Below, piece after piece: positions 1 to 5,022 of a stretch of 5,819 nt of DNA. Made by a program: the position numbers and the translations under genes. Location of the stretch: positions 1 to 5,819 of the forward strand of contig JAGWML010000189.1 in assembly GCA_028873155.1 (NCBI GenBank), given 5' to 3'. Within the stretch, counting starts at the first letter, position 1, and every line of letters starts with the position of its first letter. Source of the stretch: Acidobacteriota bacterium. Its GTDB lineage: Bacteria; Acidobacteriota; Terriglobia; Terriglobales; Acidobacteriaceae. The notes under the pieces were generated by a model. That model ran no database searches. It saw only the letters and a list, made by a program, of their open reading frames with translations, and was not told the DNA's origin.

Positions 1-1044
1 CGGGATGTACACCTCGGCGATCATCCCCGGCACGTACTGCTCACCCGGATTCGGAATCAGCAGCTTGATCTGCACCGTCTTGATGTCGCGCTTGCGCCCG
101 CCGTTGATGTCTCGCTGCGTTGCAAAGTCCGCCTCCGCCGACTTCACAATCACCTTGCCCCACACCATGCCGCCGCTCGGCATCACCACGCGCAGGCTGT
201 CCCCCACTTGCACCGCGTCGGCTTGCGTCTCCGGCAGCGGCGCGTAGACCCACGTCTGCGAGAGATCCATCACCGTTGCAATCGTCCCGCCTGCCGGCAA
301 CACCTCGCCCTGGCGAGCCGCCAGCACGTTCACCTGGCCCGTCACCGGCGCGTACACCTTCGCATACCCCAGTTCCACCTCGGCCTGGTCTGCGAGCGCC
401 TTCGCGTTTTGCAATTGCCCCCGTGTCGAATCCACCGTGCGCAGCGACGCCACCGCCAGCAGCTCGTGCGCGCGCGCCTGCTTCAGCGCCGCGTCAGCGG
501 CAGCAACGTTCTGCTGCGCCGCGCGAACCGCAGCCTCATCCGCTGCCAGACTTGTCACCGCATCATCGCGCGACTGCTCACTCATAATCCCCTGCTTCGC
601 CAGCGCCACGATCCGCGTCGTATCTGCCTGCTGGTGGTCGAGATTTGCCTGTGCCTGGGCCAGCGCCGCATGCGCCACACGCACCTGCGCCTCGGCATTC
701 ACCGTCGCGCTCGAAACCTCGCCCGCGTTCTGCCGCTGCGTCTCCACCGTCTCATTCAATTTCGATTGGCTGCTCGTTACCGTTGCCTGTGCGGCATGGT
801 GCGCAGCCGCCAGATCGTCGCTTTCAATCACAGCCAGCAGTTGCCCGGCCTGCACCTTCTGCCCTTCATCTACGGCCAATGTCTCAACGCGCCCCGGAAT
901 CTTCGCGCTGACCATCACCTCATTTGCATCCACGGTCCCAATCAGCTTCAGATCGCTCGGCGGCCGCGCCGTCAGCAGATACCACACCAGCGACCCGACC
1001 AGCAGCACTCCCAGAATCAGAAACACCCTATTCCGCGCGTTCAT
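1..1044 (-). CDS. HlyD/YbhG-type periplasmic efflux adaptor (C-terminus off window)
   Basis: This is a membrane-fusion (periplasmic adaptor) subunit that links an inner-membrane exporter to a TolC-like outer-membrane channel. The frame is open from ATG 1044 to the window edge (348 residues). In order it has an N-terminal anchor helix (about 7-25), a first half of the lipoyl/barrel-sandwich domain (about 43-75, with GRVETLAVDEGQKVQAGQ), a long Ala/Gln-rich coiled-coil hairpin (about 78-222), the second lipoyl half (about 225-258, YAPVTGQVNVLAARQGEV), and a beta-barrel domain ending in a VPGM turn. The hairpin contains R144, L148 and S155, matching the RxxxLxxxxxxS motif of TolC-docking adaptors. 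E. coli YbhG has about 332 residues and the same order, so few residues are probably missing. The start overlaps the upstream tetR by 17 bp, which implies translational coupling; a GGGGGA purine run lies just before the ATG. The family is secure; the substrate is unknown. Confidence 0.93.
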   Translation of the reverse strand, partial: MNARNRVFLILGVLLVGSLVWYLLTARPPSDLKLIGTVDANEVMVSAKIPGRVETLAVDEGQKVQAGQLLAVIESDDLAAAHHAAQATVTSSQSKLNETVETQRQNAGEVSSATVNAEAQVRVAHAALAQAQANLDHQQADTTRIVALAKQGIMSEQSRDDAVTSLAADEAAVRAAQQNVAAADAALKQARAHELLAVASLRTVDSTRGQLQNAKALADQAEVELGYAKVYAPVTGQVNVLAARQGEVLPAGGTIATVMDLSQTWVYAPLPETQADAVQVGDSLRVVMPSGGMVWGKVIVKSAEADFATQRDINGGRKRDIKTVQIKLLIPNPGEQYVPGMIAEVYIP

Positions 1045-1777
1045 TCTTCCCCCGCTTCTTCATCCAGTCTGCTTTCACTTCGGGCATCGGCATATCCCCG
1101 AGCACGCGCGCCGCAACCTCCGCGCCATGACTCCGGTCCACGAACACTGCCTGCCCCAGAAACTCCACCAGTGCCACCCGCCGCTGCGCAAGCACCTCCG
1201 GAGCCAGCGGCTCGGTTGGACGCACCAACCGCCACACTGGCGCGCTCAGAAAATAGAAGACATTCGCGCCCAGCGCGACGAGCTGCATCTGCAGTTGGTC
1301 CACGTCGATCAGCTCGCCCATCTCGATCCCTTCCCGCAACGTGGCCTGATAGATCTCCTGCAGCGGCGCAAACACCCGCTCCACCAGCAAAGGCATCGCA
1401 CCCGGCTCGCCCTTGTGGTGCCGCATCATCTCCTGCTGCATCAGGCTCTGGAACTCGTGCTGCGCCAGGATGCGATCAAAATGGTCCAGAGCCGCACGCA
1501 CCAGCCGTTCCCCCGGCGATACGTCCTGCTGCAGCACAGCCAGCGAACGCTGCCGAATCTTGTCCGCGATCATCTCCAGTGCCGCAAGGTAAAGCTTCTC
1601 CTTGCTCTCGAAGTAGTAGTAGAGCAGCGCCTTGTTCACCCCGGCGCTCCCGGCAATCCTCTCGGTCCGGGCGCCCACCAGGCCATTGGCGCTGAACTCC
1701 TGGAGAGCCGCATTCAGAATCCGGCCCCGCGTCTCGCTTGCGCGCTCTGTGCGCTGTCGTATCGTCGATTGCACCAT
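1028..1777 (-). CDS. TetR/AcrR-family transcriptional repressor
   Basis: This is a 249-residue one-component regulator. The N-terminal helix-turn-helix domain spans about residues 15-62. It includes the typical RILNAALQEFSANG first helix, the segment RTERIAGSAGVNKALLYYYF with the recognition helix at about 47-56, and the characteristic FESKEKLY that follows. Residues about 85-215 are helical and should form the dimer and ligand-binding domain; the last 20 residues are rich in Lys/Arg/Glu. It heads a two-gene unit with the efflux adaptor, as CecR does with YbhG in E. coli, so its likely job is to repress the efflux genes until an inducer binds. The ATG at 1777 has no clear Shine-Dalgarno sequence, but no other start fits the family N-terminus as well. 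A palindrome ends 3 bp before the ATG and suggests autoregulation. The ligand cannot be read from the sequence. Confidence 0.95.
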   Translation of the reverse strand: MVQSTIRQRTERASETRGRILNAALQEFSANGLVGARTERIAGSAGVNKALLYYYFESKEKLYLAALEMIADKIRQRSLAVLQQDVSPGERLVRAALDHFDRILAQHEFQSLMQQEMMRHHKGEPGAMPLLVERVFAPLQEIYQATLREGIEMGELIDVDQLQMQLVALGANVFYFLSAPVWRLVRPTEPLAPEVLAQRRVALVEFLGQAVFVDRSHGAEVAARVLGDMPMPEVKADWMKKRGKNERAE

Positions 1778-1780
1778 AAC

Positions 1781-1800
1781 TTAACTAACCAGTTAGTAAA
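1781..1800. promoter_or_regulatory. Candidate TetR operator (inverted repeat)
   Basis: ACTAAC (1784-1789), a CA spacer, then GTTAGT (1792-1797) form a perfect 6-bp inverted repeat. TT (1781-1782) and AA (1799-1800) extend the symmetry after one mismatched pair. Size and symmetry fit the short palindromes bound by TetR-family dimers. It lies 3 bp upstream of the tetR start and overlaps the predicted -10, so binding would block tetR and the coupled adaptor gene. The symmetry is seen directly; the binding is inferred. Confidence 0.7.
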
Positions 1801-1827
1801 ATAACCCGCGCCATTCCTCTCTGGCAA
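1798..1827 (-). promoter_or_regulatory. Predicted promoter for tetR-adaptor unit
   Basis: On the minus strand a -35 TTGCCA (5 of 6 matches to consensus; 1822-1827) is followed after 18 bp by TATTTT (4 of 6; 1798-1803). The predicted transcription start, near 1791, lies inside the inverted repeat and leaves only about 14 nt of leader. This is a by-eye prediction. Confidence 0.45.
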
Positions 1828-1961
1828 GGGGTTTGCGTAAAGTACATTCCGTATGAGCCAGGAGCTGACGCACATATTGTTTGGATTTTTACCTTTAAAG
1901 GCGGCTTCTCAACTATTTTGGAACTTCTTTAAATCGCTGATATGCGCATTTTTCCATGGGC
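1828..1961. other. AT-rich intergenic spacer
   Basis: This stretch is clearly richer in A and T than its surroundings, mostly from about 1870 to 1955. It contains a perfect 10-bp palindrome CCTTTAAAGG (1892-1901) and several T runs. I see no gene, and no hairpin with a proper loop plus U-tract. It separates the tetR start from the end of the small minus-strand ORF, so it may carry 3' signals of that ORF and upstream elements of the tetR promoter. Confidence 0.4.
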
Positions 1962-2228
1962 CTATGCGAAGAAGCTCACCCAATGGCCCCCATTTTCCTT
2001 GCCCTTGCGCTGGCTGATCTCCTTGTCCGTCTCAGCCGCGGGTTCCTCTGCACACTCTTGCTCGCCGCTCTCCATCCCACGGTCCGGCTCACCGCCACTT
2101 CCCGCGTACGAATCTTCTTCGAGCCGAGCCTGGGCCTCCAGCGCTTCATCCAGGGGCATCACACTCTCCCGCTCGCGCAGCCTTACCGGCTCCACTGCAC
2201 CGATGCCCGGAATCGGCCCGATCCCCAT
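1962..2228 (-). CDS. Small hypothetical protein, acidic, 88 residues
   Basis: I do not recognise this protein. In favour of a real gene: a GAGGGAG Shine-Dalgarno 5 nt before the ATG, and G or C at roughly three quarters of third codon positions. The protein starts with a regular pattern in which Ile/Val falls on every third residue (I3, I6, I9, V12, V15; separated mostly by Gly and Pro). A charged helix-prone stretch follows (about 16-37), then a strongly acidic, Gly/Glu-rich part (about 38-70) with one Cys, and a basic-to-aromatic tail ending in SFFA. There is no signal peptide or membrane segment, so it is probably cytoplasmic. It is transcribed divergently from cyaY. The frame is open 20 or more codons upstream of this ATG without another ATG. 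It could still be a chance ORF opposite an open plus-strand frame. Confidence 0.5.
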   Translation of the reverse strand: MGIGPIPGIGAVEPVRLRERESVMPLDEALEAQARLEEDSYAGSGGEPDRGMESGEQECAEEPAAETDKEISQRKGKENGGHWVSFFA

Positions 2229-2233
2229 GGCGG

Positions 2234-2240
2234 CTCCCTC
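2234..2240 (-). promoter_or_regulatory. Ribosome binding site deciding the small-ORF start
   Basis: On the minus strand the sequence is GAGGGAG, followed by CCGCC and then the ATG at 2228. This is the best evidence that the small ORF is translated and that 2228 is its start. Confidence 0.5.
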
Positions 2241-2337
2241 TCTGCCTGGTCCCCCATCTCCTTCATCGGCAAGAAAGGCCTCCGGCTTGAGGGACTGCCG
2301 CCCTGAAACTCAAACCACAGGCATCGCCTCTTTCAGT

Positions 2338-2346
2338 TGCTACACT
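2338..2346 (+). promoter_or_regulatory. Possible extended -10 for cyaY
   Basis: TGCTACACT fits the extended -10 form TGnTAnAnT (TACACT matches 4 of 6). I see no good -35. Initiation about 7 nt downstream would fall on or next to the first ATG at 2353, giving an almost leaderless message, in line with the weak GGGA Shine-Dalgarno. The same nine bases precede the convergent dehydrogenase gene. Confidence 0.3.
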
Positions 2347-2352
2347 GGGACC

Positions 2353-2676
2353 ATGATGGATGAACAGGAGTTCCGCCGCGCGGCTGAAGGCGCTCTCGAT
2401 GCCCTCAAGCGCCGCCTCATCGCGCGCGAAGAGGAAGAAGACGCAGCCTTCGAGGTCGAGGAACAGAATGGCGTACTCAACATCCTCTTTGAGGAGCCGG
2501 CCGGAAAATTCGTCATCACGCCCAATACGCCTGTTCGCCAGATCTGGATCTCCGCCCTCTCCACCAGCTTCAAGCTGGACTGGGACGCCAAAGCCGGCGC
2601 CTTTGTCCTCCCGCGGTCCGGTGAAGCCCTCGATATCCTCGTCGACCGCCTCATTCAGGACAACGGGAAACGCTGA
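2353..2676 (+). CDS. cyaY: CyaY / frataxin-like iron-binding protein
   Basis: Frataxins bind iron and act on the cysteine desulfurase-scaffold complex to tune iron-sulfur cluster assembly in the cytoplasm. This 107-residue protein covers the whole bacterial fold. Helix 1 is MDEQEFRRAAEGALDALKRRL and is followed by an acidic ridge (E26-D30, EEEED) that should bind Fe. Strands follow from F33 (FEVEEQNGVLNILF), then the conserved QIWIS (63-67, invariant Trp65) and KLDW (74-77), and a C-terminal helix EALDILVDRLI. E. coli CyaY has 106 residues. The TPNTPVRQIWIS...KLDW stretch looks more like mitochondrial frataxin (QIWLSS...YDW) than E. coli CyaY (QVWLA). The frame is open back to 1942, but that upstream part is low-complexity Ser/Pro and homology begins at the ATG ATG pair (2353/2356). 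No iscS, iscU or sufB is adjacent, so it stands alone. Confidence 0.93.
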   Translation: MMDEQEFRRAAEGALDALKRRLIAREEEEDAAFEVEEQNGVLNILFEEPAGKFVITPNTPVRQIWISALSTSFKLDWDAKAGAFVLPRSGEALDILVDRLIQDNGKR

Positions 2677-2687
2677 GCACGCTCAGC
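2672..2687. terminator. Inverted repeat spanning both convergent stop codons
   Basis: GCTGAGC (2672-2678), AC, GCTCAGC (2681-2687) form a 7-bp inverted repeat. In RNA this would be a 6-bp stem with a 4-nt loop. Its arms contain the TGA of cyaY (2674-2676) and the TGA of the dehydrogenase (2683-2685). The tracts that follow are poor in T (CCCTTCTC on plus, GTTTCCC on minus), so it is at best a weak bidirectional terminator or an mRNA 3'-end stabiliser. Confidence 0.45.
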
Positions 2688-3543
2688 CCTTCTCATAGCG
2701 GTAAAAGCCCCGCCCAGACTTGCGCCCCAGCCAGCCCGCATCCACCATGCGCACCAGCAGCGGGCAGGGCCGGTACTTCGGGTCGCCAAAGCCCTCGTGC
2801 AGCACGCGCAGAATATCCACGCACACGTCCAGCCCGATAAAATCCGCGAGCGTCAGCGGCCCCATCGGGTGCGCCATGCCCAGCTTGAAGACCTGATCCA
2901 CGGCCTCTGCCGTCGCCACGCTTTCCATCACGGCAAAGGCGGCCTCGTTGATCAGCGGCATCAGCACCCGGTTCGATACGAACCCCGGAGCATCGTTCAC
3001 CTCCACCGGCGTCTTGCCCAGCCGCACGGCCAGCGCATGCACGGATGCAAATGTCGCATCGCTCGTCGCCATCCCCCGCACCACCTCCACCAGCGCCATC
3101 ACCGGCACTGGATTGAAGAAGTGCATGCCGATCACCGATGCCGGTCGGCGCGTGACTGCGGCAAGTTTCGTGATCGAGATGGAAGAGGTATTGGTCGCAA
3201 GAATGGCGTTCGCGGGCAGCAGCGCATCCAGCGCGCGAAAGACCTCAGCCTTCAGGTCGAAGCGCTCCGGCGCGGCCTCCACCACCAGCTCAACCGGCGC
3301 CAGCGCAGCTCGATCCGTCGTCGCCGCAATCCGCGCCAGGACCGGCTCAATTTCAGCCGTATTCAGCTTGCCCTTTGCCGCCTCGCGCCCCAGGTTCGTC
3401 CGGATCTGCCCCAGCCCGCGCTCCAGAAAGCGCTGCTCCACATCGCATAGCACAACGTTCAATCCGGAGCGCGCCATCACGTGCGCAATCCCGGAGCCCA
3501 TCGTGCCCGCGCCAATGACTCCAACTGTCGTAATCTCTTCCAT
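2683..3543 (-). CDS. hbd: 3-hydroxybutyryl-CoA / 3-hydroxyacyl-CoA dehydrogenase
   Basis: This NAD(P)-dependent enzyme interconverts (S)-3-hydroxyacyl-CoA and 3-oxoacyl-CoA in beta-oxidation, aromatic degradation or butyrate-type pathways. The 286-residue length is usual for the single-domain-pair Hbd/PaaH family. The N-terminal Rossmann fold shows VIGAGTMGSGIA (9-20), with an acidic residue at the end of strand 2 (D34), consistent with NAD use. The substrate and catalytic residues are in place: S120 in NTSS, H141 in MHFFNP, E153 and N191 in PGFVSNR. The C-terminal all-alpha domain has HPMGPLTLADFIGLDV (225-240) and ends with the family signature GWLGRKSGRGFYRY. No thiolase, crotonase or acyl-CoA dehydrogenase is in view, so the pathway cannot be assigned. 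It converges on cyaY with a 6-bp gap and lies 80 bp downstream of the VirB10-like gene on the same strand. The exact chain-length preference, and hence the symbol, is uncertain. Confidence 0.95.
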   Translation of the reverse strand: MEEITTVGVIGAGTMGSGIAHVMARSGLNVVLCDVEQRFLERGLGQIRTNLGREAAKGKLNTAEIEPVLARIAATTDRAALAPVELVVEAAPERFDLKAEVFRALDALLPANAILATNTSSISITKLAAVTRRPASVIGMHFFNPVPVMALVEVVRGMATSDATFASVHALAVRLGKTPVEVNDAPGFVSNRVLMPLINEAAFAVMESVATAEAVDQVFKLGMAHPMGPLTLADFIGLDVCVDILRVLHEGFGDPKYRPCPLLVRMVDAGWLGRKSGRGFYRYEKG

Positions 3544-3580
3544 GCCTGCCCCCGGCTGTCCATCGGGAGTGTAGCAGGCA
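3543..3580. repeat. Spaced inverted repeat over the dehydrogenase start
   Basis: TGCCTGC (3543-3549) and GCAGGCA (3574-3580) are perfect inverted 7-mers, 31 bp centre to centre. A smaller CCCG (3551-3554) / CGGG (3564-3567) pair lies inside them. On the minus strand the start-proximal arm covers the GGGGGCAGGC purine-rich region and the A of the ATG. If transcribed from further upstream, the arms could hide the ribosome binding site; otherwise this may be a DNA-level operator or chance. Confidence 0.35.
3568..3576 (-). promoter_or_regulatory. Possible extended -10 for the dehydrogenase gene
   Basis: On the minus strand the sequence reads TGCTACACT, identical to the nine bases before cyaY. 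The predicted start near 3561 would leave about an 18-nt leader containing GGGGGCAGG. No convincing -35 is visible. A start here would exclude the outer arm of the 3543-3580 repeat from the RNA. Confidence 0.3.
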
Positions 3581-3623
3581 GGCGTTTATCTCGGCAGCGA
3601 TGCCGGCCCATCGTCCAGACCGT

Positions 3624-4580
3624 TCAGTTCCGCTGCATCTCCGATGGCTCCAGCCGCATGTTGTCGTTCAGCGTCAGAATCAGCGGCGTGCCCGCATCGA
3701 GCGTCGCCTGTGGATGGCTCACCAGCAGATGCGTCGTCACCAGTCCGGCACCAATCAGACCGCCGGCCAGCGCGCCCACCGGTCCGCCAAGGTATGCACC
3801 GGCCACCACGCCCGTGCCCACTGCACCGCCATACTCAATGCTGTCGCGCTTCACCTGCGAGCCCGGACCGATCATGCCCTCCGCATGCACCTCGTTCTTT
3901 GAAACCGGCGCATTCGTCACCGTCGCGTCCAGCCGATAGACCCTGCCGTTCGGCAGCTTCACCGTCTCCGGTCGTAGTTGCAACGACCCATAGGACGCAA
4001 AGTGCCCGGCGGACGCATGCACCACCGTCCCACTGATCTCTGACCCGGCAGGAATCACCACTTCATTGCCCGCCACCACATCCGTCGCGACCTTGCTGCT
4101 GAATGGCTGCCCCGACTCGCTGAAGTTGCTCGAGAGTTCCTGCGTGAGCTCCACCCGAATGGACGTGCCCTCACCCAGGACACCCGGCGGAAGAGGCGCG
4201 GGGTGCACAATGTCCGAATCCGGATCGACCGCCGGTACACGCTTTGAGAGTTGCGGCTCCGCTGTTGCCGCGCTTGTCGCCGCGCCGTTCACCGTCACAA
4301 TCCCCGCATCCGTGCCATCCGCCTGAGCCATCCCGCCGGACGATCTCACCACCGCGCCCGGTTGTGCCTCAAGGTTCTTCGGCGCAGCCTGCTCCTTCGT
4401 CTCGTAATGCGCCGCCGCTGGCTTGGCGATCTTGATCTCCGGCGCCGTCGTCGTCACAATCGCATCGTCCGCGGGAGGCTGCGAAACGCCCTCGTACTGG
4501 CCCGTCGAGCTGGCCTGCTGTGCGCCCAGCGCCGCCGTCATTGCGGCAAAAAATGTACCCGTCATCAGCCACCGGCTCAT
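3624..4580 (-). CDS. Secreted VirB10-like / glycine-zipper envelope protein
   Basis: This 318-residue protein is probably exported. It has a Sec-type signal peptide (1-20: basic start, hydrophobic core, A-L-G-A before QQ). A low-complexity, Ala/Pro/Thr-rich linker follows (21-130). Residues about 135-225 (GTSIRVELTQELSS, then SSKVATDVV, then VVIPAGSEISGTVV, then VKLPNGRVYRLDA) resemble the beta-barrel core of TrbI/VirB10 proteins. Next is a Gly-zipper segment (about 250-283, GGAVGTGVVAGAYLGGPVGALAGGLIGAG), able to insert in or cross a membrane. The tail (about 289-318) ends with a GTPLILTLNDNMRLEP strand. It lacks the N-terminal inner-membrane helix of true VirB10, and no type IV secretion genes are nearby, so it is unlikely to be a conjugation part. 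A stand-alone outer-membrane or periplasmic role is inferred; the true function is unknown to me. The strong AAGGAG 7 nt upstream fixes the start. Confidence 0.85.
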   Translation of the reverse strand: MSRWLMTGTFFAAMTAALGAQQASSTGQYEGVSQPPADDAIVTTTAPEIKIAKPAAAHYETKEQAAPKNLEAQPGAVVRSSGGMAQADGTDAGIVTVNGAATSAATAEPQLSKRVPAVDPDSDIVHPAPLPPGVLGEGTSIRVELTQELSSNFSESGQPFSSKVATDVVAGNEVVIPAGSEISGTVVHASAGHFASYGSLQLRPETVKLPNGRVYRLDATVTNAPVSKNEVHAEGMIGPGSQVKRDSIEYGGAVGTGVVAGAYLGGPVGALAGGLIGAGLVTTHLLVSHPQATLDAGTPLILTLNDNMRLEPSEMQRN

Positions 4581-4587
4581 TGAATTA

Positions 4588-4593
4588 CTCCTT
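4588..4593 (-). promoter_or_regulatory. Strong ribosome binding site of the VirB10-like gene
   Basis: AAGGAG on the minus strand lies 7 nt before the ATG at 4580 (spacer TAATTCA). It is the best Shine-Dalgarno in the window and suggests good expression. Confidence 0.75.
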
Positions 4594-4808
4594 CGCGTAA
4601 ATCGGTCTTCACACTCTTAGACCCAATCCACGCCGAAATGTTCGCGACCGCGCCTGTCCCGGCTTTCCGCCGTGCAAACGCCGCCCAACTTAATGCTAGC
4701 GCGCTCCGCGAGAACCAGCCCCTCGCCGCCTGCCGCCCCGTGCCAACTCAGGAACGAATCAGCAAAGATACCCTCGCACCGTCTCCAATCCAATCTTCCG
4801 CGTCTTCT
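4594..4808. other. Intergenic region between divergent genes, no gene seen
   Basis: A plus-strand frame is open through here (from 4638) but has no good ribosome binding site and reads as low-complexity Ala/Pro/Ser; I do not call it a gene. On the minus strand TTGGAT, a 17-bp spacer and TATCTT (about 4768-4796) make a weak promoter-like pair pointing at the VirB10-like gene. Nothing else stands out. Confidence 0.4.
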
Positions 4809-4828
4809 TGTGTGACCGCTGCCACACA
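4809..4828. promoter_or_regulatory. Candidate operator upstream of eno (TGTGTG-N8-CACACA)
   Basis: Perfect 6-bp inverted half-sites TGTGTG (4809-4814) and CACACA (4823-4828) are separated by 8 bp, a dimer-binding geometry. The downstream arm reaches the expected -35 zone of the extended -10 at 4847-4855, where no -35 consensus is seen, so an activator or repressor could act here. No binding protein can be named. Confidence 0.35.
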
Positions 4829-4846
4829 GGCCGCAACCGCCCCGTT

Positions 4847-4855
4847 TGTTAAAAT
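4847..4855 (+). promoter_or_regulatory. eno: Predicted eno promoter, extended -10
   Basis: TGTTAAAAT fits the extended -10 form, and TAAAAT matches 5 of 6 consensus bases. The expected -35 hexamer at 4827-4832 (CAGGCC) is poor. Transcription would start near 4862 and give a leader of about 165 nt before enolase. Confidence 0.5.
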
Positions 4856-4859
4856 CCCA

Positions 4860-4991
4860 GTGGAACTTGAAGATTTTTCCCGTCAGGACGGTCAGGAGTA
4901 TTTCCCCACGTGCAAGGATTTCTTGAAAGCATTCAGAGCGCCGCCGGAGAAGCCCTCGCCGTGGACCGCCGTCCCAAACTGCCCAGTCTGA
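4860..4991 (+). other. Possible leader ORF in the eno 5' region (43 codons)
   Basis: A frame from GTG 4860 to TGA 4989-4991 would encode 43 residues beginning VELEDFSRQDGQEYF, with Asp, Glu, Lys and Phe-rich content unlike the Ser/Pro sequence upstream of it. The GTG falls about where transcription is predicted to begin, so it would need leaderless initiation; no Shine-Dalgarno precedes it. It ends 35 nt before the eno ATG. It could equally be noncoding leader. Low confidence. Confidence 0.2.
4881..4897 (+). repeat. Short direct repeat in the eno leader
   Basis: CGTCAGGA (4881-4888) and GGTCAGGA (4890-4897) share seven bases (GTCAGGA) at a 9-bp period. They lie just downstream of the predicted transcription start. 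The copies contain a Shine-Dalgarno-like AGGA. This may be chance. Confidence 0.3.
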
Positions 4992-5016
4992 ATGCCCGGC
5001 TGCAGCACCGCATTAT

Positions 5017-5022
5017 GAGGAG
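5017..5022 (+). promoter_or_regulatory. eno: Ribosome binding site fixing the eno start
   Basis: GAGGAG lies 4 nt before the ATG at 5027. It selects that ATG over an in-frame ATG at 5015, which overlaps this site and has no Shine-Dalgarno of its own. Confidence 0.7.

Noticed and set aside
208..1804. Long plus-strand open frames across the adaptor and tetR genes
   Set aside because: They are Arg/His/Pro-rich or Ala/Cys-rich reflections of the well-supported minus-strand genes, with no domain of their own.
1918..1946. Plus-strand promoter-like pair TTGGAA-17-TATGCG
   Set aside because: The -10 matches only half the consensus and there is no credible plus-strand gene directly downstream.
1942..2352. 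In-frame plus-strand extension giving a 244-residue CyaY
   Set aside because: The extra residues are Ser/Pro-rich, unrelated to frataxin, and lie opposite a better minus-strand ORF; the frataxin fold begins at the ATG pair at 2353/2356.
2797..3574. Plus-strand open frames opposite the dehydrogenase
   Set aside because: Composition typical of antisense reading of a GC-rich gene; the minus strand has all catalytic motifs of the dehydrogenase family.
3624..4580. Part of a type IV secretion or conjugation system
   Set aside because: Only one VirB10-like domain, with a cleavable-type signal peptide and no VirB/Trb neighbours; flanking genes are metabolic.
4638..4991. 117-codon plus-strand ORF before enolase
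   Set aside because: No ribosome binding site at its ATG, low-complexity first two thirds, and the predicted eno promoter lies inside it. Only the last part is kept as a low-confidence leader ORF.
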